DNA from: Pseudomonas sp. CCI4.2
GTDB taxonomy: Bacteria; Pseudomonadota; Gammaproteobacteria; Pseudomonadales; Pseudomonadaceae
NCBI RefSeq assembly: GCF_034350045.1
Contig: NZ_CP133781.1
Span: forward strand, 1,270,001-1,334,000
Length of the DNA stretch: 64,000 bases
Direction of reading: 5' to 3'
This document shows, in pieces, positions 44,452 to 54,744 of this stretch. Numbering within the stretch: the first letter of the stretch is position 1; each line of letters starts with the position of its first letter. Both the position numbers and the translations under genes were made by a program. The notes beneath the pieces are model-generated. The model was given only the letters and a program-made list of their open reading frames with translations, ran no database searches and was not told the origin of the DNA.

Positions 44452-44934
44452 ATGCCCAAAACACCGCTCGCCAGTCGCCCCCACGATCACTCCCATTGCG
44501 TGCACACCGCGCTTTCCGAGGCTGACACGCTGTGCGCGCGCAAAGGTTTACGCCTGACCGCCTTGCGTCGTCGCGTGTTGGAGCTGGTCTGGCAGAGCCA
44601 TAAACCGCTGGGCGCCTATGACATCCTCGCGGTGCTGAGCGAAGAGGATGGCCGCCGCGCCGCGCCGCCCACCGTGTACCGCGCTCTGGATTTCCTGCTG
44701 GAAAACGGCCTTGTGCACCGTATCGCCTCGCTCAATTCGTTCACTGGCTGTAACCACCCTACGCATGCGCATCAGGGCCAGTTCCTGATTTGCCGCGAAT
44801 GCCATGCGGCAATCGAGCTGCAACACCCACTTATCACTCAAGCCGTAATCAGCGCCGCGACAGAAGTGGGTTTCACCGTGGAAGGGCAAACCATCGAAAT
44901 TCTGGGTATCTGTGCTGGCTGCAAGGCCGCCTGA
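44452..44934 (+). CDS. zur: Zinc uptake regulator Zur (Np20)
   Basis: This 160-residue Fur-family repressor has a His-rich N-terminus (HDHSHCVH), a winged helix ([36 protein letters not shown]) and a C-terminal dimerisation domain. That domain carries the regulatory ligands HPTHAH and the structural CRECH plus CAGC cysteine pairs. With zinc bound it represses zinc uptake genes. Its stop overlaps the ATG of znuC, so the regulator is translated with the transporter it controls. Confidence 0.95.
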   Translation: MPKTPLASRPHDHSHCVHTALSEADTLCARKGLRLTALRRRVLELVWQSHKPLGAYDILAVLSEEDGRRAAPPTVYRALDFLLENGLVHRIASLNSFTGCNHPTHAHQGQFLICRECHAAIELQHPLITQAVISAATEVGFTVEGQTIEILGICAGCKAA

Positions 44935-45731
44935 TGAGCACTGCATTGATCCGTCTCGACCAGGTGGCCGTCGCCTTCGCCGGACAAAGCGTGTTGGAAA
45001 ACATCCACCTCAGTGTCGAGCCCGGACAAATCGTCACCCTGATCGGCCCCAACGGCGCGGGAAAAACCACCCTCGTGCGGGCGGTTTTAGGGTTGTTGAA
45101 GCCGGATTCCGGCACGGTTTGGCGCAAACCGAAATTGCGCGTCGGCTACATGCCGCAAAAACTCCATGTTGACCCAACGCTGCCCTTATCGGTGCTGCGC
45201 TTTCTGCGCTTGGTACCTGGCGTAGACCGCCCTCGGGCGCTGGCGGCACTCAATGAGGTTGGCGCCGAACGAGTGATCGACAGCCCACTGCAAGGTATCT
45301 CCGGCGGCGAAATGCAGCGCGTCCTGCTGGCCCGTGCCTTACTGCGCGAACCCGAGTTGCTGGTCCTTGATGAACCGGTACAAGGCGTCGATGTTGCAGG
45401 CCAAGCCGAGTTGTACAGTTTGATTACCCGCTTGCGTGATCGTCACGGTTGCGGCGTGCTAATGGTGTCGCATGACCTGCACCTAGTGATGAGCACAACC
45501 GACCAGGTGGTTTGCCTGAACCGGCACGTGTGCTGCTCCGGCCACCCAGAACAGGTCAGCAATGACCCGGCCTTCGTTGAGCTGTTCGGCACCAACGCGC
45601 AAAGTCTGGCGATTTATCACCACCATCACGATCACGCTCATGACCTGCACGGTGCGGTGGTCGATGACAGCGCAACGGCGCCAAATCCGACTCACGTCCA
45701 CGTCCACGGAGACAACTGCAAGCATGGCTGA
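44934..45731 (+). CDS. znuC: Zinc ABC transporter ATP-binding protein ZnuC
   Basis: This 265-residue ATPase has Walker A GPNGAGKT near residue 38, signature [16 protein letters not shown], Walker [13 protein letters not shown] and MVSHDLH. The last 40 residues are His/Asp rich (HHHHDHAHD, then HVHVHGD), an extension after the nucleotide-binding domain that may bind zinc. The ATG overlaps the zur stop, and its 3' end overlaps znuB by 8 bp. Confidence 0.95.
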   Translation: MSTALIRLDQVAVAFAGQSVLENIHLSVEPGQIVTLIGPNGAGKTTLVRAVLGLLKPDSGTVWRKPKLRVGYMPQKLHVDPTLPLSVLRFLRLVPGVDRPRALAALNEVGAERVIDSPLQGISGGEMQRVLLARALLREPELLVLDEPVQGVDVAGQAELYSLITRLRDRHGCGVLMVSHDLHLVMSTTDQVVCLNRHVCCSGHPEQVSNDPAFVELFGTNAQSLAIYHHHHDHAHDLHGAVVDDSATAPNPTHVHVHGDNCKHG

Positions 45732-46506
45732 TTTTCTTCTCTATGCCCTGCTCGCGGGCTTGGCACTGGCGCTGGTCGCGGGCCCTTTAGGCTCGTTCGT
45801 GGTCTGGCGCCGCATGGCGTATTTTGGCGACACCCTGTCCCACGCGGCCTTGCTCGGCGTGGCATTGGGTTTTTTGCTAAACATCAGCCCGGCGTTGGCG
45901 GTCACCGTCGGCTGCCTGCTATTGGCGATCCTGCTGGTGACCTTGCAACAACGCCAACCACTGGCGTCCGACACACTACTGGGCATTCTCGCACCGAGCA
46001 CGCTGTCCCTTGGGCTGGTGGTGTTGAGCTTCATGCACAACGTGCGCATTGATCTGATGGGCTACTTGTTCGGTGATCTGCTTGCGATTAGCCCTACCGA
46101 CCTCGCCTGGATTCTGGGCGGCAGTGCGTTGGTCTTGGGGTTGATCGTCGCGCTGTGGCGCCCGTTGTTGGCCATCACGGTGCATGAAGAGTTAGCGACC
46201 GTCGAAGGATTACCCGTCGCAGCGCTGCGCATGACCTTGATGCTGTTGATCGCGATCGTGATCGCCGTTGCGATGAAAATCGTTGGCGTACTGTTAATTA
46301 CCTCGTTATTGATCATTCCTGCGGCTGCGGCACAACGTCACGCGCGATCGCCCGAACAAATGGCCTTGGGCGCGAGTCTATTAGGAGTGATAGCGGTGTG
46401 CTGCGGGCTGGCGCTGTCTTGGTTCAAGGACACACCGGCCGGGCCATCGATTGTGATCTGTGCTGCGGGGCTGTTTTTACTCAGTTTCGTTTTGCCCAAG
46501 CGGTAG
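45724..46506 (+). CDS. znuB: Zinc ABC transporter permease ZnuB
   Basis: This 260-residue ABC-3 family permease has about eight membrane helices, with [20 protein letters not shown] near the start and [20 protein letters not shown], the family signature, near residue 185. It forms the channel of the ZnuABC zinc importer in the inner membrane. The ATG lies inside the end of znuC (8-bp overlap). Confidence 0.94.
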   Translation: MADFLLYALLAGLALALVAGPLGSFVVWRRMAYFGDTLSHAALLGVALGFLLNISPALAVTVGCLLLAILLVTLQQRQPLASDTLLGILAPSTLSLGLVVLSFMHNVRIDLMGYLFGDLLAISPTDLAWILGGSALVLGLIVALWRPLLAITVHEELATVEGLPVAALRMTLMLLIAIVIAVAMKIVGVLLITSLLIIPAAAAQRHARSPEQMALGASLLGVIAVCCGLALSWFKDTPAGPSIVICAAGLFLLSFVLPKR

Positions 46507-46606
46507 TGCCAGACCCACAAATGCGCTCACAATCGAACAGTTATTTTCGAGGCAAGGCACTTATGTGTAGACTTGCTCGTTTTTTGCGCAATTAGAGAAT
46601 CGCAGG

Positions 46607-47323
46607 ATGAAGCCGTTCACCTCCCGTTATCTGCTCCTTGTCGCATTTTCCATCCTGTTGGGCGCTTGCCAAACAGCGCCGATGGTCGAGGCACCTGCGC
46701 CTGCTCCCCGGCCAGACAGTTTCGTGCAGCTTGAGCAGAACATCGCCAGCAACGAGTTGGCCACGGCCGAAGATCAACTGGCAGCCCTGCAAAAACAGAC
46801 GCCCGACGATCCTCGTATCGAGCAATATCAGCGGCAGTTGGCTGAGTCGTATTTGAAGCGCAGTCAGATTGTCTTGCAGAAGGGCGACGTCAATGCGGCA
46901 GCCACTGCGCTAATCCGTGCCCGCGCGCTAATGCCTAAAGCTCCAGCGCTGACCAGCGGCGTCAATGGCGCCATTGCCCAAGCACGTAAAGCCGAATTGG
47001 AAAAAGCCGAAGCGGAGCTAAAAGCTGCGGAAGCGAAACGCATTGCGAAAGTGATTGATCCAACGGCCGAAAGCACAACCATAGCGCTTAAGATCGGCGA
47101 TATGCACGAATTACGCCGACAATTTGATGCGATTGCCGCCGACGTGGCTGCTTTCGATTGCACCGTGACGTTGCAGGTGCCACGCACCGATGACTACCCA
47201 TGGCTCGCAACATTGCTGACCAAACGTGTGACCAAGATCAATCCGGATTTTGAGTTGCAGTTAGAGCGGCAGATCGACCGTAGCCAACCTGCGCACATGA
47301 TTCTCAAGCCCGCGAAGCTGTAG
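46607..47323 (+). CDS. Lipoprotein with TPR-like helices (PA5502 type)
   Basis: This 238-residue lipoprotein (lipobox LLGAC) has a helical repeat region (residues about 45-130, QNIASNELATAEDQLAALQK) followed by an Ala/Lys/Glu-rich coiled coil (about 125-150). The small C-terminal domain ends in VTKINPDFELQLERQIDR. The function is unknown; it follows the znu genes in pseudomonads but begins 100 bp after znuB, probably with its own promoter. Confidence 0.83.
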   Translation: MKPFTSRYLLLVAFSILLGACQTAPMVEAPAPAPRPDSFVQLEQNIASNELATAEDQLAALQKQTPDDPRIEQYQRQLAESYLKRSQIVLQKGDVNAAATALIRARALMPKAPALTSGVNGAIAQARKAELEKAEAELKAAEAKRIAKVIDPTAESTTIALKIGDMHELRRQFDAIAADVAAFDCTVTLQVPRTDDYPWLATLLTKRVTKINPDFELQLERQIDRSQPAHMILKPAKL

Positions 47324-47336
47324 CTACCGCGAGAAA

Positions 47337-47388
47337 CTCTCGCCAACACGTTGGCGCCTACAGAGTTGAATTTTTCTGTTGGCGAGAG
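47337..47388. repeat. REP-type palindrome, copy B, between convergent genes
   Basis: CTCTCGCCAACA (47337-47348) and TGTTGGCGAGAG (47377-47388) are perfect inverted arms. CGCCAACACGTTGGCG at 47341-47356 is a further palindrome inside the left part. It separates the convergent lipoprotein and katE genes and may terminate both. Confidence 0.75.
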
Positions 47389-47405
47389 TCGCGTTCAGAG
47401 AACGA

Positions 47406-49574
47406 TCAGGCCGGGATCGCTTTGGCCTTTGGCTCCCGCGCCCATACTCGGTGCTGAGCAATCGCGGCGGCGAATGCTTTGAACAGCTTGCCGTTTTTGC
47501 CCACTAGCAGCCCCTCATCCGCCTCCAAGTGAAGCACGTCCAACAATTGACTGGCTTCACCGCTCAGTGCGATGGCCTTCAAATGCTTGTAAGCCTCCAA
47601 CAAGAAGTGCAGCGCCACGCCATTGGCGCTTAACGCGGTAATTGATTCCGCGCCACCCGGCACAAACACCGCATCGAACGCAACGGAAGGCATACCTTCC
47701 ATGGACGCATCCACCGGCAGGGTTTTACCGTCGGCAGTGGTAATCGGTGCGGAGGTTGGGCCAAGTAATTTGGCGTGGGCGCCTTCCGCTTCCAATGCCT
47801 TCTTCAACGCGTCGATCGCAGCACCATCAACACCGTTCGCAGCCAAAATTGCCACTTTGCGCGAAACAATATCGCCCGACAGCAAATTCACTTGGCTCAG
47901 CGCAGGCGACTCCGTGACCGAGACCTTCTTCGCAGCGACCGTGCCAGCGGTGGGCGCAGCTAGCCCAAGGTTGGCGGCGACCCGCGAAGCCAACTCCAAA
48001 TCGATGTTGGCGAGGATCTCGTTCACCTCGCGCGCGCGGATCGATTCACGCTCAACCTTGCCCAACTCGAAACTGTAGGCAGCGATGATGTGCTCTTTTT
48101 CATGGTGGCTCATGCTGTTGAAAAACAGCGTCGCCTGGGAAAAATGGTCAGAGAACGATTCGCTGCGACGACGCACCTTGTGCGCTTCTAGGCGCTCGGG
48201 ATAAGTCTCAAAACCACCATCCTGCGGGGCTGACGGCGTTTCTTTCGGCCAACCGCCATCGATGGAGTTCGGCTCGTAAGACGCACGCCCTTTGTCGATG
48301 GTCATCCGATGCAGTGCATCGCGTTGGTCGCTGTGATTAGGCGCCAGCGGACGGTTGATCGGGATCTCGTGGAAGTTCGGCCCACCGAGTCGGCTGATCT
48401 GAGTATCGGTATAGGAAAACAACCGACCTTGCAGCAGCGGGTCGTTGGAGAAGTCGATGCCCGGCACCATGTGTCCAGGACAAAACGCGACCTGCTCGGT
48501 TTCGGCAAAAAAGTTATCGGGGTTGCGGTTCAGCACCATCTTGCCCAGCGGCGTTACCGGCACCAACTCTTCGGGAATGATTTTGGTCGGATCAAGGATG
48601 TCGAAATCGAACTTATGTTCGTCCTCTTCGGCAATGATCTGCACGCCAAATTCCCACTCTGGGTAGTCCCCGGTCTCAATCGATTCCCACAGGTCGCGGC
48701 GATGGAAGTCCGTGTCTTTACCTGCCAACTTCTGTGCCTCATCCCACAGCAGCGAGCAGACGCCGAATTTCGGCTTCCAGTGGAATTTGACGAAGCTCGA
48801 CGCCCCTTCGGCGTTGATCAGGCGAAAGGTGTGGATGCCAAATCCCTGCATAGTCCGCAGGCTCTTCGGAATGGCGCGGTCGGACATGGTCCACAGCACC
48901 ATGTGCGCCGATTCCGGTACCAACGAAACGAAATCCCAAAACGTGTCGTGGGCGGAACCACCGGTTGGTATTTCATTGTGTGGCTCAGGTTTTACCGCGT
49001 GAACGAAGTCAGGAAACTTGATCGCGTCCTGAATAAAGAACACCGGCATGTTGTTGCCAACCAAATCGAAGTTGCCTTCCTCGGTATAGAACTTGACGGC
49101 AAAACCCCGAACGTCACGCACCGTATCACCCGAGCCGCGCGGACCCTGAACGGTAGAAAAGCGCGCAAACACTGGGGTCTTTTTCCCAGAGTCTTGCAGG
49201 AAACCGGCCTTGGTCAGCAATGCGTGGTTTTCGTAAGTCTGGAAATAACCATGCGCCGCAGTCCCACGAGCATGGACGATGCGCTCTGGGATCCGCTCAT
49301 GGTCAAAGTGCGTGATTTTTTCACGCATGATGAAATCTTCAAGCAGCGACGGACCGCGATCACCCACTTTGAGCGTGTTTTGGTTATCGGAAACCTTCAC
49401 GCCCTGATTAGTGCGTAACGCTTGCTCGGTGGCGTCAGATCGAAACTGATCAAGGCTGTCGAGCTTCTCATTGGTGTTACCGCGATCCAATGTGTCAGTG
49501 CCCGCCATTTGGCTGTTGGTCATATTGGAATTAGCGCTGGTTGTCGTGTTCGTTATGGTCTTCTTGGTGGCCAT
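47406..49574 (-). CDS. katE: Large-subunit catalase HPII (KatE)
   Basis: This 722-residue monofunctional clade-2 catalase has active-site His in [14 protein letters not shown], Asn in [10 protein letters not shown] and the proximal haem Tyr in RLFSYTDTQ. After the core (about residue 560) comes a class I glutamine-amidotransferase-like C-terminal domain ([29 protein letters not shown]), typical of HPII. The N-terminus is low-complexity Thr/Asn/Ser. The ATG at 49574 follows GAGGAG. It removes H2O2 in stationary phase; a cytoplasmic location is expected because there is no signal peptide. Confidence 0.95.
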   Translation of the reverse strand: MATKKTITNTTTSANSNMTNSQMAGTDTLDRGNTNEKLDSLDQFRSDATEQALRTNQGVKVSDNQNTLKVGDRGPSLLEDFIMREKITHFDHERIPERIVHARGTAAHGYFQTYENHALLTKAGFLQDSGKKTPVFARFSTVQGPRGSGDTVRDVRGFAVKFYTEEGNFDLVGNNMPVFFIQDAIKFPDFVHAVKPEPHNEIPTGGSAHDTFWDFVSLVPESAHMVLWTMSDRAIPKSLRTMQGFGIHTFRLINAEGASSFVKFHWKPKFGVCSLLWDEAQKLAGKDTDFHRRDLWESIETGDYPEWEFGVQIIAEEDEHKFDFDILDPTKIIPEELVPVTPLGKMVLNRNPDNFFAETEQVAFCPGHMVPGIDFSNDPLLQGRLFSYTDTQISRLGGPNFHEIPINRPLAPNHSDQRDALHRMTIDKGRASYEPNSIDGGWPKETPSAPQDGGFETYPERLEAHKVRRRSESFSDHFSQATLFFNSMSHHEKEHIIAAYSFELGKVERESIRAREVNEILANIDLELASRVAANLGLAAPTAGTVAAKKVSVTESPALSQVNLLSGDIVSRKVAILAANGVDGAAIDALKKALEAEGAHAKLLGPTSAPITTADGKTLPVDASMEGMPSVAFDAVFVPGGAESITALSANGVALHFLLEAYKHLKAIALSGEASQLLDVLHLEADEGLLVGKNGKLFKAFAAAIAQHRVWAREPKAKAIPA

Positions 49575-49928
49575 CAGACTAAAACTCCTCGGACGCAGGT
49601 AACCCGACGACGGGGTCGTTACGGGTCTAATCGAATTGACTTTCCTGGCACGGAACTCAGGAAATGCAGGTGCCTATTAGTGACTGGACGGAAAATTAGC
49701 CGTTCCCTGTTTTTTGCGACCTTTGGTCTGCCTGCGAATGCGCATCGAGCCTGCCCCGCGTTATTGCCGTTTCGTCGGTCCGGTATGAAATTAATGCTAA
49801 GAACCTCCCGCTGGACAGGCTAAAATGCGCGCCCGACTTATCCAGTCGGTGTTCGCTGGTCGTAAGAACGCCTGGGCACTCGGCACTTTCACCACCCTTT
49901 CTTACCGCGCCCCCACAAGGTTCGCTAC
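49575..49928. other. Divergent promoter region of katE and metN
   Basis: These 354 bp hold no gene. A TAAAAT at about 49820 is a plausible -10 box for metN transcription. I found no recognisable riboswitch or inverted-repeat operator. Confidence 0.35.
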
Positions 49929-50936
49929 GTGATCGAGTTTCATAACGTCCACAAAACCTACCGGGTTGCTGGCCGGGAAATCCCCGCCTTGCACCCCACT
50001 AGCCTGCGGGTCGAAGACGGCCAAGTATTCGGCCTGATCGGTCATTCCGGTGCGGGTAAAAGCACGCTGCTGCGCCTGATCAACCGCCTGGAAACGCCAA
50101 GCGGCGGGCAAATTGTCGTTGATGGCGAAGACGTCACCGCGTTCGACGCCACGGCCTTGCGCGGCTTTCGCCGCCAAGTCGGTATGATCTTTCAGCACTT
50201 CAATCTGCTCGCGTCCCGCACCGTCGCCGATAACGTAGGGATGCCGTTGACCCTCGCCGGCGACATGACGCGCAGCCAGATCGATGCGCGTGTGGCTGAG
50301 CTGCTCGAACGCGTCGGCCTGTCCGATCAGGCGAAGAAGTACCCAACGCAGTTGTCTGGCGGGCAAAAACAGCGCGTCGGTATTGCCCGTGCACTGGCGA
50401 CCAAACCGAAAATCCTGCTGTGCGACGAAGCCACCAGCGCCCTCGATCCGCAAACCACCGCATCGGTGCTGCAACTGTTGGCTGAAATCAACCGAGAGCT
50501 GAAACTCACGATCGTCTTGATCACCCACGAGATGGACGTTATCCGTCGCGTTTGTGATTACGTGGCCGTGATGGACGCTGGCAAGATCGTCGAGCAAGGT
50601 CCGGTAGCTGATGTGTTTCTGCATCCGAAGCACCCGACGACCAAACGCTTTGTGCAAGAAGACGAGCAAATCGACGATGGCGAGCTTCGCGACGACTTCG
50701 CCCATGTTCAGGGCCGCATCGTGCGCCTGACCTTCCAGGGAGAATCCACCTACGCGCCACTGTTGGGCACCGTGGCCCGAGAGACCGGTGTTGATTACAG
50801 CATCCTTGCAGGCCGCATCGACCGCATCAAAGACACGCCATACGGACAACTGACCCTGGCCATTACCGGTGGCGACATGGAGGCCGCGTTTGCTAGCTTC
50901 ACGGCGGCTGATGTCCACATGGAGGTGCTGCGATGA
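49929..50936 (+). CDS. metN: Methionine ABC transporter ATP-binding protein MetN
   Basis: This 335-residue ATPase has Walker [10 protein letters not shown], signature [15 protein letters not shown] and Walker [14 protein letters not shown]. The MetN-specific C-terminal NIL/ACT-like domain covers about residues 260-335 ([18 protein letters not shown]...[13 protein letters not shown]); it binds methionine and inhibits transport when the cytoplasmic pool is high. The start is the GTG at 49929. It overlaps metI by 4 bp. Confidence 0.95.
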   Translation: MIEFHNVHKTYRVAGREIPALHPTSLRVEDGQVFGLIGHSGAGKSTLLRLINRLETPSGGQIVVDGEDVTAFDATALRGFRRQVGMIFQHFNLLASRTVADNVGMPLTLAGDMTRSQIDARVAELLERVGLSDQAKKYPTQLSGGQKQRVGIARALATKPKILLCDEATSALDPQTTASVLQLLAEINRELKLTIVLITHEMDVIRRVCDYVAVMDAGKIVEQGPVADVFLHPKHPTTKRFVQEDEQIDDGELRDDFAHVQGRIVRLTFQGESTYAPLLGTVARETGVDYSILAGRIDRIKDTPYGQLTLAITGGDMEAAFASFTAADVHMEVLR

Positions 50937-51610
50937 TCGACACCCTGGTCAATCTATTCTCCAACGTCGATTGGTACGAAATCTGGATCGCTACTGGCGA
51001 CACCTTGGTGATGCTCGGTATCTCTCTGGCGTTCACCGTGCTGTTGGGCCTACCGCTGGGCGTGTTGATGTTCCTGACCTCGCCCCGTCAGTTGCTGGAA
51101 AACCAACGCCTGTATGCCACGGTGGCCTTGTTGGTCAATATGCTGCGCGCGCTGCCCTTTATCATCCTGCTGATCGTGATGATGCCGCTGACAGAGCTGA
51201 TCACCGGCACCTCGCTGGGTGTTCTCGGCACCTTACCGCCGCTGGTGGCCGGAGCGACGCCATTCTTTGCGCGGCTGGTCGAGACCGCGTTGCGCGAAGT
51301 CGATAAGGGCATCATCGAAGCGACCCAAGCCATGGGCGCGACGACTCGGCAGATCATCATCAAAGCGCTGTTGCCCGAAGCGCGGCCTGGCATTTTGGCC
51401 GCGGTTACCGTGACCGCCATCGCCTTGGTGTCGTTCACCGCCATGGCCGGCGCCGTGGGTGCAGGCGGCCTTGGTGACTTGGCGATTCGTTATGGTTACC
51501 AACGCTTCCAGAACGATGTGATGTTCGTCACGGTCGTATTGCTATTGGTCTTGGTGCAGATCCTGCAAACCGTCGGCGACAAGCTGGTGGCGCATTTCAC
51601 CCACCGCTAA
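50933..51610 (+). CDS. metI: Methionine ABC transporter permease MetI
   Basis: This 225-residue permease has five membrane helices. The EAA-type loop [20 protein letters not shown] contacts MetN. It forms the membrane channel of the D/L-methionine importer. The ATG overlaps the metN stop. A hairpin follows before metQ. Confidence 0.95.
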   Translation: MIDTLVNLFSNVDWYEIWIATGDTLVMLGISLAFTVLLGLPLGVLMFLTSPRQLLENQRLYATVALLVNMLRALPFIILLIVMMPLTELITGTSLGVLGTLPPLVAGATPFFARLVETALREVDKGIIEATQAMGATTRQIIIKALLPEARPGILAAVTVTAIALVSFTAMAGAVGAGGLGDLAIRYGYQRFQNDVMFVTVVLLLVLVQILQTVGDKLVAHFTHR

Positions 51611-51622
51611 ACCTGGACACGC

Positions 51623-51650
51623 AAGGCCCTCTCGACCGAGGGGGCCTTTT
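51623..51650 (+). terminator. Hairpin with short T-run between metI and metQ
   Basis: AAGGCCC (51623-51629) pairs with GGGCCTT (51642-51648), extended inside by CTC/GAG with a bulge, and ends in TTTT. It may reduce or separate transcription of metNI from metQ. Confidence 0.5.
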
Positions 51651-51664
51651 CACGGAGTTGATGC

Positions 51665-52438
51665 ATGAAAAAGCTTCTCGCAGTGTTTGCCGCACTGGTT
51701 GCCCTGAGCGCCCACGCTGATGAAATCCTGACCGTAGGTGCCTCGGCGGTGCCTCACGCGGAAATTCTCGAAGTGGTTAAACCGATGCTGGCCAAAGACG
51801 GCATCGATCTGCAGATCAAAGTCTTCAACGACTATATTCAACCCAACGTGCAACTGGCGGAGAAACGCCTCGACGCGAACTTCTTCCAGCATCAACCGTA
51901 TCTGGATGAATTCAACAAGGGCAAAGGCACCGATCTGGTGGCCATCGCCAAGGTCCACGTCGAGCCGTTGGGTGCGTACTCAAGCACCTACAAAAAACTC
52001 GATGAGTTGCCGGACGGTGCCACCGTTGCCCTTCCCAACGATCCGACCAATGAAGGCCGCGCGCTGTTGCTGTTGGCGAAAGGTGGCTTGATCACGCTGA
52101 AAGACCCGACCAATATTCTGTCGACGCCAAAAGACATTGCGGATAACCCAAAGGCGCTGAAATTCCGCGAACTGGAAGCCGCCACCTTGCCGCGCGTACT
52201 GACAAGCATTGATCTGGCACTGATCAACACCAACTACGCGCTGGCAGTGCAGCTGGACCCTACCAAAGATGCGTTACTCATTGAGGGCGGCGACTCGCCC
52301 TACGTGAACATCTTGGTCGCCCGCCCGGACAATCGGGATTCGATTCCGATGCAGAAGCTAGTCGCCGCGTTGCACAGCCCGGAAGTGAAGCAATTCATTC
52401 TTGAAAAATATCAAGGCGCGGTGGTTCCGGCGTTTTGA
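51665..52438 (+). CDS. metQ: Methionine-binding protein MetQ (NlpA family)
   Basis: This 257-residue NlpA-family solute-binding protein has the pattern TVGASAVPHAEILEVVKPML, NVQLAEKRLDANFFQHQPYL and VALPNDPTNEGRALLLL. The signal peptide MKKLLAVFAALVALSAHA ends at AHA and lacks a lipobox cysteine, so it is predicted to be a soluble periplasmic protein rather than a lipoprotein like E. coli MetQ. It delivers methionine to MetNI. Confidence 0.94.
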   Translation: MKKLLAVFAALVALSAHADEILTVGASAVPHAEILEVVKPMLAKDGIDLQIKVFNDYIQPNVQLAEKRLDANFFQHQPYLDEFNKGKGTDLVAIAKVHVEPLGAYSSTYKKLDELPDGATVALPNDPTNEGRALLLLAKGGLITLKDPTNILSTPKDIADNPKALKFRELEAATLPRVLTSIDLALINTNYALAVQLDPTKDALLIEGGDSPYVNILVARPDNRDSIPMQKLVAALHSPEVKQFILEKYQGAVVPAF

Positions 52439-52497
52439 TCTAGGCGCCATTGGCCTAAACTCAGGGCACTCCGAATCCCTGATTGAGGATGTTTGTC

Positions 52498-52923
52498 ATG
52501 GCGCTGTCCCCTTTCCATTTGGCAATCCCCGTTCACGACCTCGCCGCCGCTCGGCATTTTTACGGCGAGGTGTTTGGCTGCGCCGAAGGCCGCAGCAGCG
52601 AGCAGTGGGTCGACTTCAATTTCTTCGGCCATCAACTCGTTATCCACCAACAAGCCAAAAGCCCGGCCCAGGAAAAAGCCCTGAGCAATCCGGTGGACGG
52701 CCACGACGTGCCCGTGCCGCATTTCGGCGTGGTGCTGGATTGGGAAGAGTGGGAAGCCTTGGCCGACCGGCTGAAAACACGGGAAACCGCGTTCGTGATC
52801 GAACCCTATATTCGCTTCCAGGGCCAAGTGGGCGAACAAGCTACCATGTTCCTCTTCGACCCCTGCGGCAACGCGCTGGAGTTCAAAGCGTTCAAGGACA
52901 TTGGGCAGATGTTCGCCAAGTAA
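52498..52923 (+). CDS. VOC-family (glyoxalase/dioxygenase fold) protein
   Basis: This 141-residue protein has the beta-alpha-beta-beta-beta repeats of the vicinal oxygen chelate fold: [22 protein letters not shown] at the N-terminus, [19 protein letters not shown], and [15 protein letters not shown] at the end. Possible metal ligands are His7, His in VPHFG and Glu in ALEFK. The substrate is unknown. The ATG at 52498 is used because GAGG lies 10 nt upstream. Confidence 0.82.
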   Translation: MALSPFHLAIPVHDLAAARHFYGEVFGCAEGRSSEQWVDFNFFGHQLVIHQQAKSPAQEKALSNPVDGHDVPVPHFGVVLDWEEWEALADRLKTRETAFVIEPYIRFQGQVGEQATMFLFDPCGNALEFKAFKDIGQMFAK

Positions 52924-52972
52924 GAAACACGCACATCCTGTAGGAGCCACCTTGTTGGCGAACAACGACATC

Positions 52973-53079
52973 TGTGGGAGTAGGCTTGCCTGCGAAGAGG
53001 CCGGTAATCACACCCGCTGATGTCGACCTGCAACCTGGGTCGCTTGAAATGGCGCTTTCGTTGGCAAGCCAACCACAGA
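52973..53079. repeat. Degenerate REP pair, copy C
   Basis: TGTGGGAGTAGGCTTGCCTGCGAA (52973-52996) is a typical Pseudomonas REP half. A degenerate inverted partner TTCGTTGGCAAGCCAACCACAGA lies at 53057-53079. A second REP half TGTAGGAGCCACCTTGTTGGCGA precedes it at 52939-52961, and the dispersed element CGTGCATAGATTCTCTGTAGG follows at 53129-53149. This fills the gap between the VOC gene and the convergent sco gene. Confidence 0.65.
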
Positions 53080-53180
53080 GGCTTTTGGCGGACACGGGAA
53101 TAGTAGGCACTGAACATCTATCTGTGTCGTGCATAGATTCTCTGTAGGAAGGAAACAGTGCGGTGTATCGGGCGAAGCGC

Positions 53181-53813
53181 TCACTCCCGAACCAACAAAC
53201 GCGGCAATTGCTCAACCATTTTCTTGTCATTCAGCGGCGAGCGGATGAAGCCGCGTTGGGTGCCGTCCGGGCCGAGGAGGGCGAGGTTGCCACTGTGGTC
53301 GACGGTGTAATTAGGCTTGCTGGTGTCGGCCGGAATAAACGGAATACTCACCGCGTTGGCGAGTTTCTGAATATCTTCAACCGGTGCCGTAAGGCCCTGG
53401 AACTCGGGGTCGAAGTAGCCGAGGTATTGCTTGAGCTGTTGCGGCGTATCCCGATTCGGGTCAACGCTCACCAACACGATTTGCAGTTTGCCAACCACGT
53501 CTTTGGGCAGTCCTTTTTTAATCTGACGCAACTGGGCAAGTGTGGTCGGGCAGATGTCCGGGCAGAAGGTGTAGCCGAAAAACAGCATCGTCCATTTGCC
53601 TTTCAATTCAGCGATGGACACCGCTTTGCCGTCCTGATTCGTCATCTTCAAGTCAGGCAGACTGCGGCTGGTCGGCAACAAAATGATGCCCGCATCGATC
53701 ATCGCGGTCGGATCGCCCTGGCCTCTGCCGGAGATTACCTTATTGACCGTAAGGCCCAGAATCAGCGCCACCAGTGCGACCAAAATAAAAACCGTTTTTT
53801 GAACTCGAGTCAT
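53181..53813 (-). CDS. SCO-family copper chaperone for cytochrome oxidase
   Basis: This 210-residue protein is anchored by one N-terminal helix, with a periplasmic thioredoxin-like domain. Copper ligands are Cys84 and Cys88 in FCPDICPT and His173 in TVDHSG, all present. SCO proteins help load the CuA site of cytochrome oxidase subunit II. The start at 53813 overlaps the ctaB stop by 4 bp, consistent with an assembly-factor operon; a longer upstream frame is only the antisense-free continuation of ctaB in another frame. Confidence 0.93.
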   Translation of the reverse strand: MTRVQKTVFILVALVALILGLTVNKVISGRGQGDPTAMIDAGIILLPTSRSLPDLKMTNQDGKAVSIAELKGKWTMLFFGYTFCPDICPTTLAQLRQIKKGLPKDVVGKLQIVLVSVDPNRDTPQQLKQYLGYFDPEFQGLTAPVEDIQKLANAVSIPFIPADTSKPNYTVDHSGNLALLGPDGTQRGFIRSPLNDKKMVEQLPRLLVRE

Positions 53814-54709
53814 AGATTCAACAATAAGTAGTGGTCGGCGAGCAGCGCGATGAACAACAGGAACAAGTAATAAATAGAGTACTTGAAGGTGTCGATGGCC
53901 GCGTGCGGTTTGATGCCACGGTACAGCACCCATGACATCCACAGAAAGCGCGCACCTAAACCTAATGCGCATAACAGGTACAGCATCCCGCTCATGTGGA
54001 TCACATACGGCAGCAAACTGACCGCCAGCAGCACTAGCGTGTACAGCAGAATGTGCACCTTGGTGTAGTGCTCGCCGTGGGTCACCGGCAGCATCGGAAT
54101 GTCGGCTTTGGCGTATTCCTCCTTGCGATGAATTGCCAGTGCCCAAAAATGTGGCGGGGTCCAGGCGAAGATAATCAGCACCAGCAGCAGCGACTCGGCG
54201 CTGACATGCCCGGTGGTAGCGACCCAACCGAGCAACGGCGGTGCGGCGCCGGCAAGGCCACCGATCACGATGTTCTGTGGCGTGGCGCGTTTCAGGAATC
54301 CGGTGTAGATCACGGCGTAACCCAATAACGAAGCCAGGGTCAGCCACGCCGTCAGCGGATTGGTAAACGCCAGCAACAAGGCTTGTCCCGCCACCGCCAG
54401 TAGCAAGGCGAAGGTCAGGGCAGCAGCAGGGGTGACGCGGCCTTCAGCCAGCGGCCGTTTTTTTGTGCGCGCCATCATGGCATCGATGCGTCGGTCTACG
54501 ACATGGTTGACCACTGCCGCGCCGCCCGCGCAAAACGCGATCCCCATATTGCCGAACACCAACACCGTCCACGGCACCCCCGCCCGGGTGGCGAGAAACA
54601 TGCCGACCAAGGACGTGATGAGCATCAGCACCACCACCTTGGGCTTGGTCAGCTCAAGATAGTCCCGCCAAATGGCCTGAGGGTGTTGCTCGCGGACTAG
54701 AGTAGTCAC
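53810..54709 (-). CDS. ctaB: Protohaem IX farnesyltransferase (CtaB/CyoE)
   Basis: This 299-residue UbiA-family prenyltransferase has about nine membrane helices. It has the conserved first Asp-rich loop [20 protein letters not shown] and a second loop near [13 protein letters not shown], typical of haem O synthase. It converts haem B to haem O for the oxidase encoded nearby. The start is the GTG at 54709 behind GGAGAGAGG. It overlaps the sco gene. Confidence 0.94.
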   Translation of the reverse strand: MTTLVREQHPQAIWRDYLELTKPKVVVLMLITSLVGMFLATRAGVPWTVLVFGNMGIAFCAGGAAVVNHVVDRRIDAMMARTKKRPLAEGRVTPAAALTFALLLAVAGQALLLAFTNPLTAWLTLASLLGYAVIYTGFLKRATPQNIVIGGLAGAAPPLLGWVATTGHVSAESLLLVLIIFAWTPPHFWALAIHRKEEYAKADIPMLPVTHGEHYTKVHILLYTLVLLAVSLLPYVIHMSGMLYLLCALGLGARFLWMSWVLYRGIKPHAAIDTFKYSIYYLFLLFIALLADHYLLLNL

Positions 54710-54744
54710 TGCCTCTCTCCTTATCGTTATTATTCTGTGCCCGG

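Noticed and set aside
47331..47400. Possible CRISPR-like repeats between the lipoprotein gene and katE
   Set aside because: The repeats are inverted palindromes of REP type, not direct repeats with unique spacers; no array or cas gene is present anywhere in the window.
48309..49418. A 369-codon plus-strand open frame
   Set aside because: It is fully antisense to katE and reads as a shadow of GC-rich codon bias; no domain or ribosome site.
53181..54347. A 388-codon minus-strand frame extending the SCO gene upstream
   Set aside because: The extension lies in another frame of ctaB; the SCO signal anchor starts at the ATG at 53813 with a typical 4-bp overlap.
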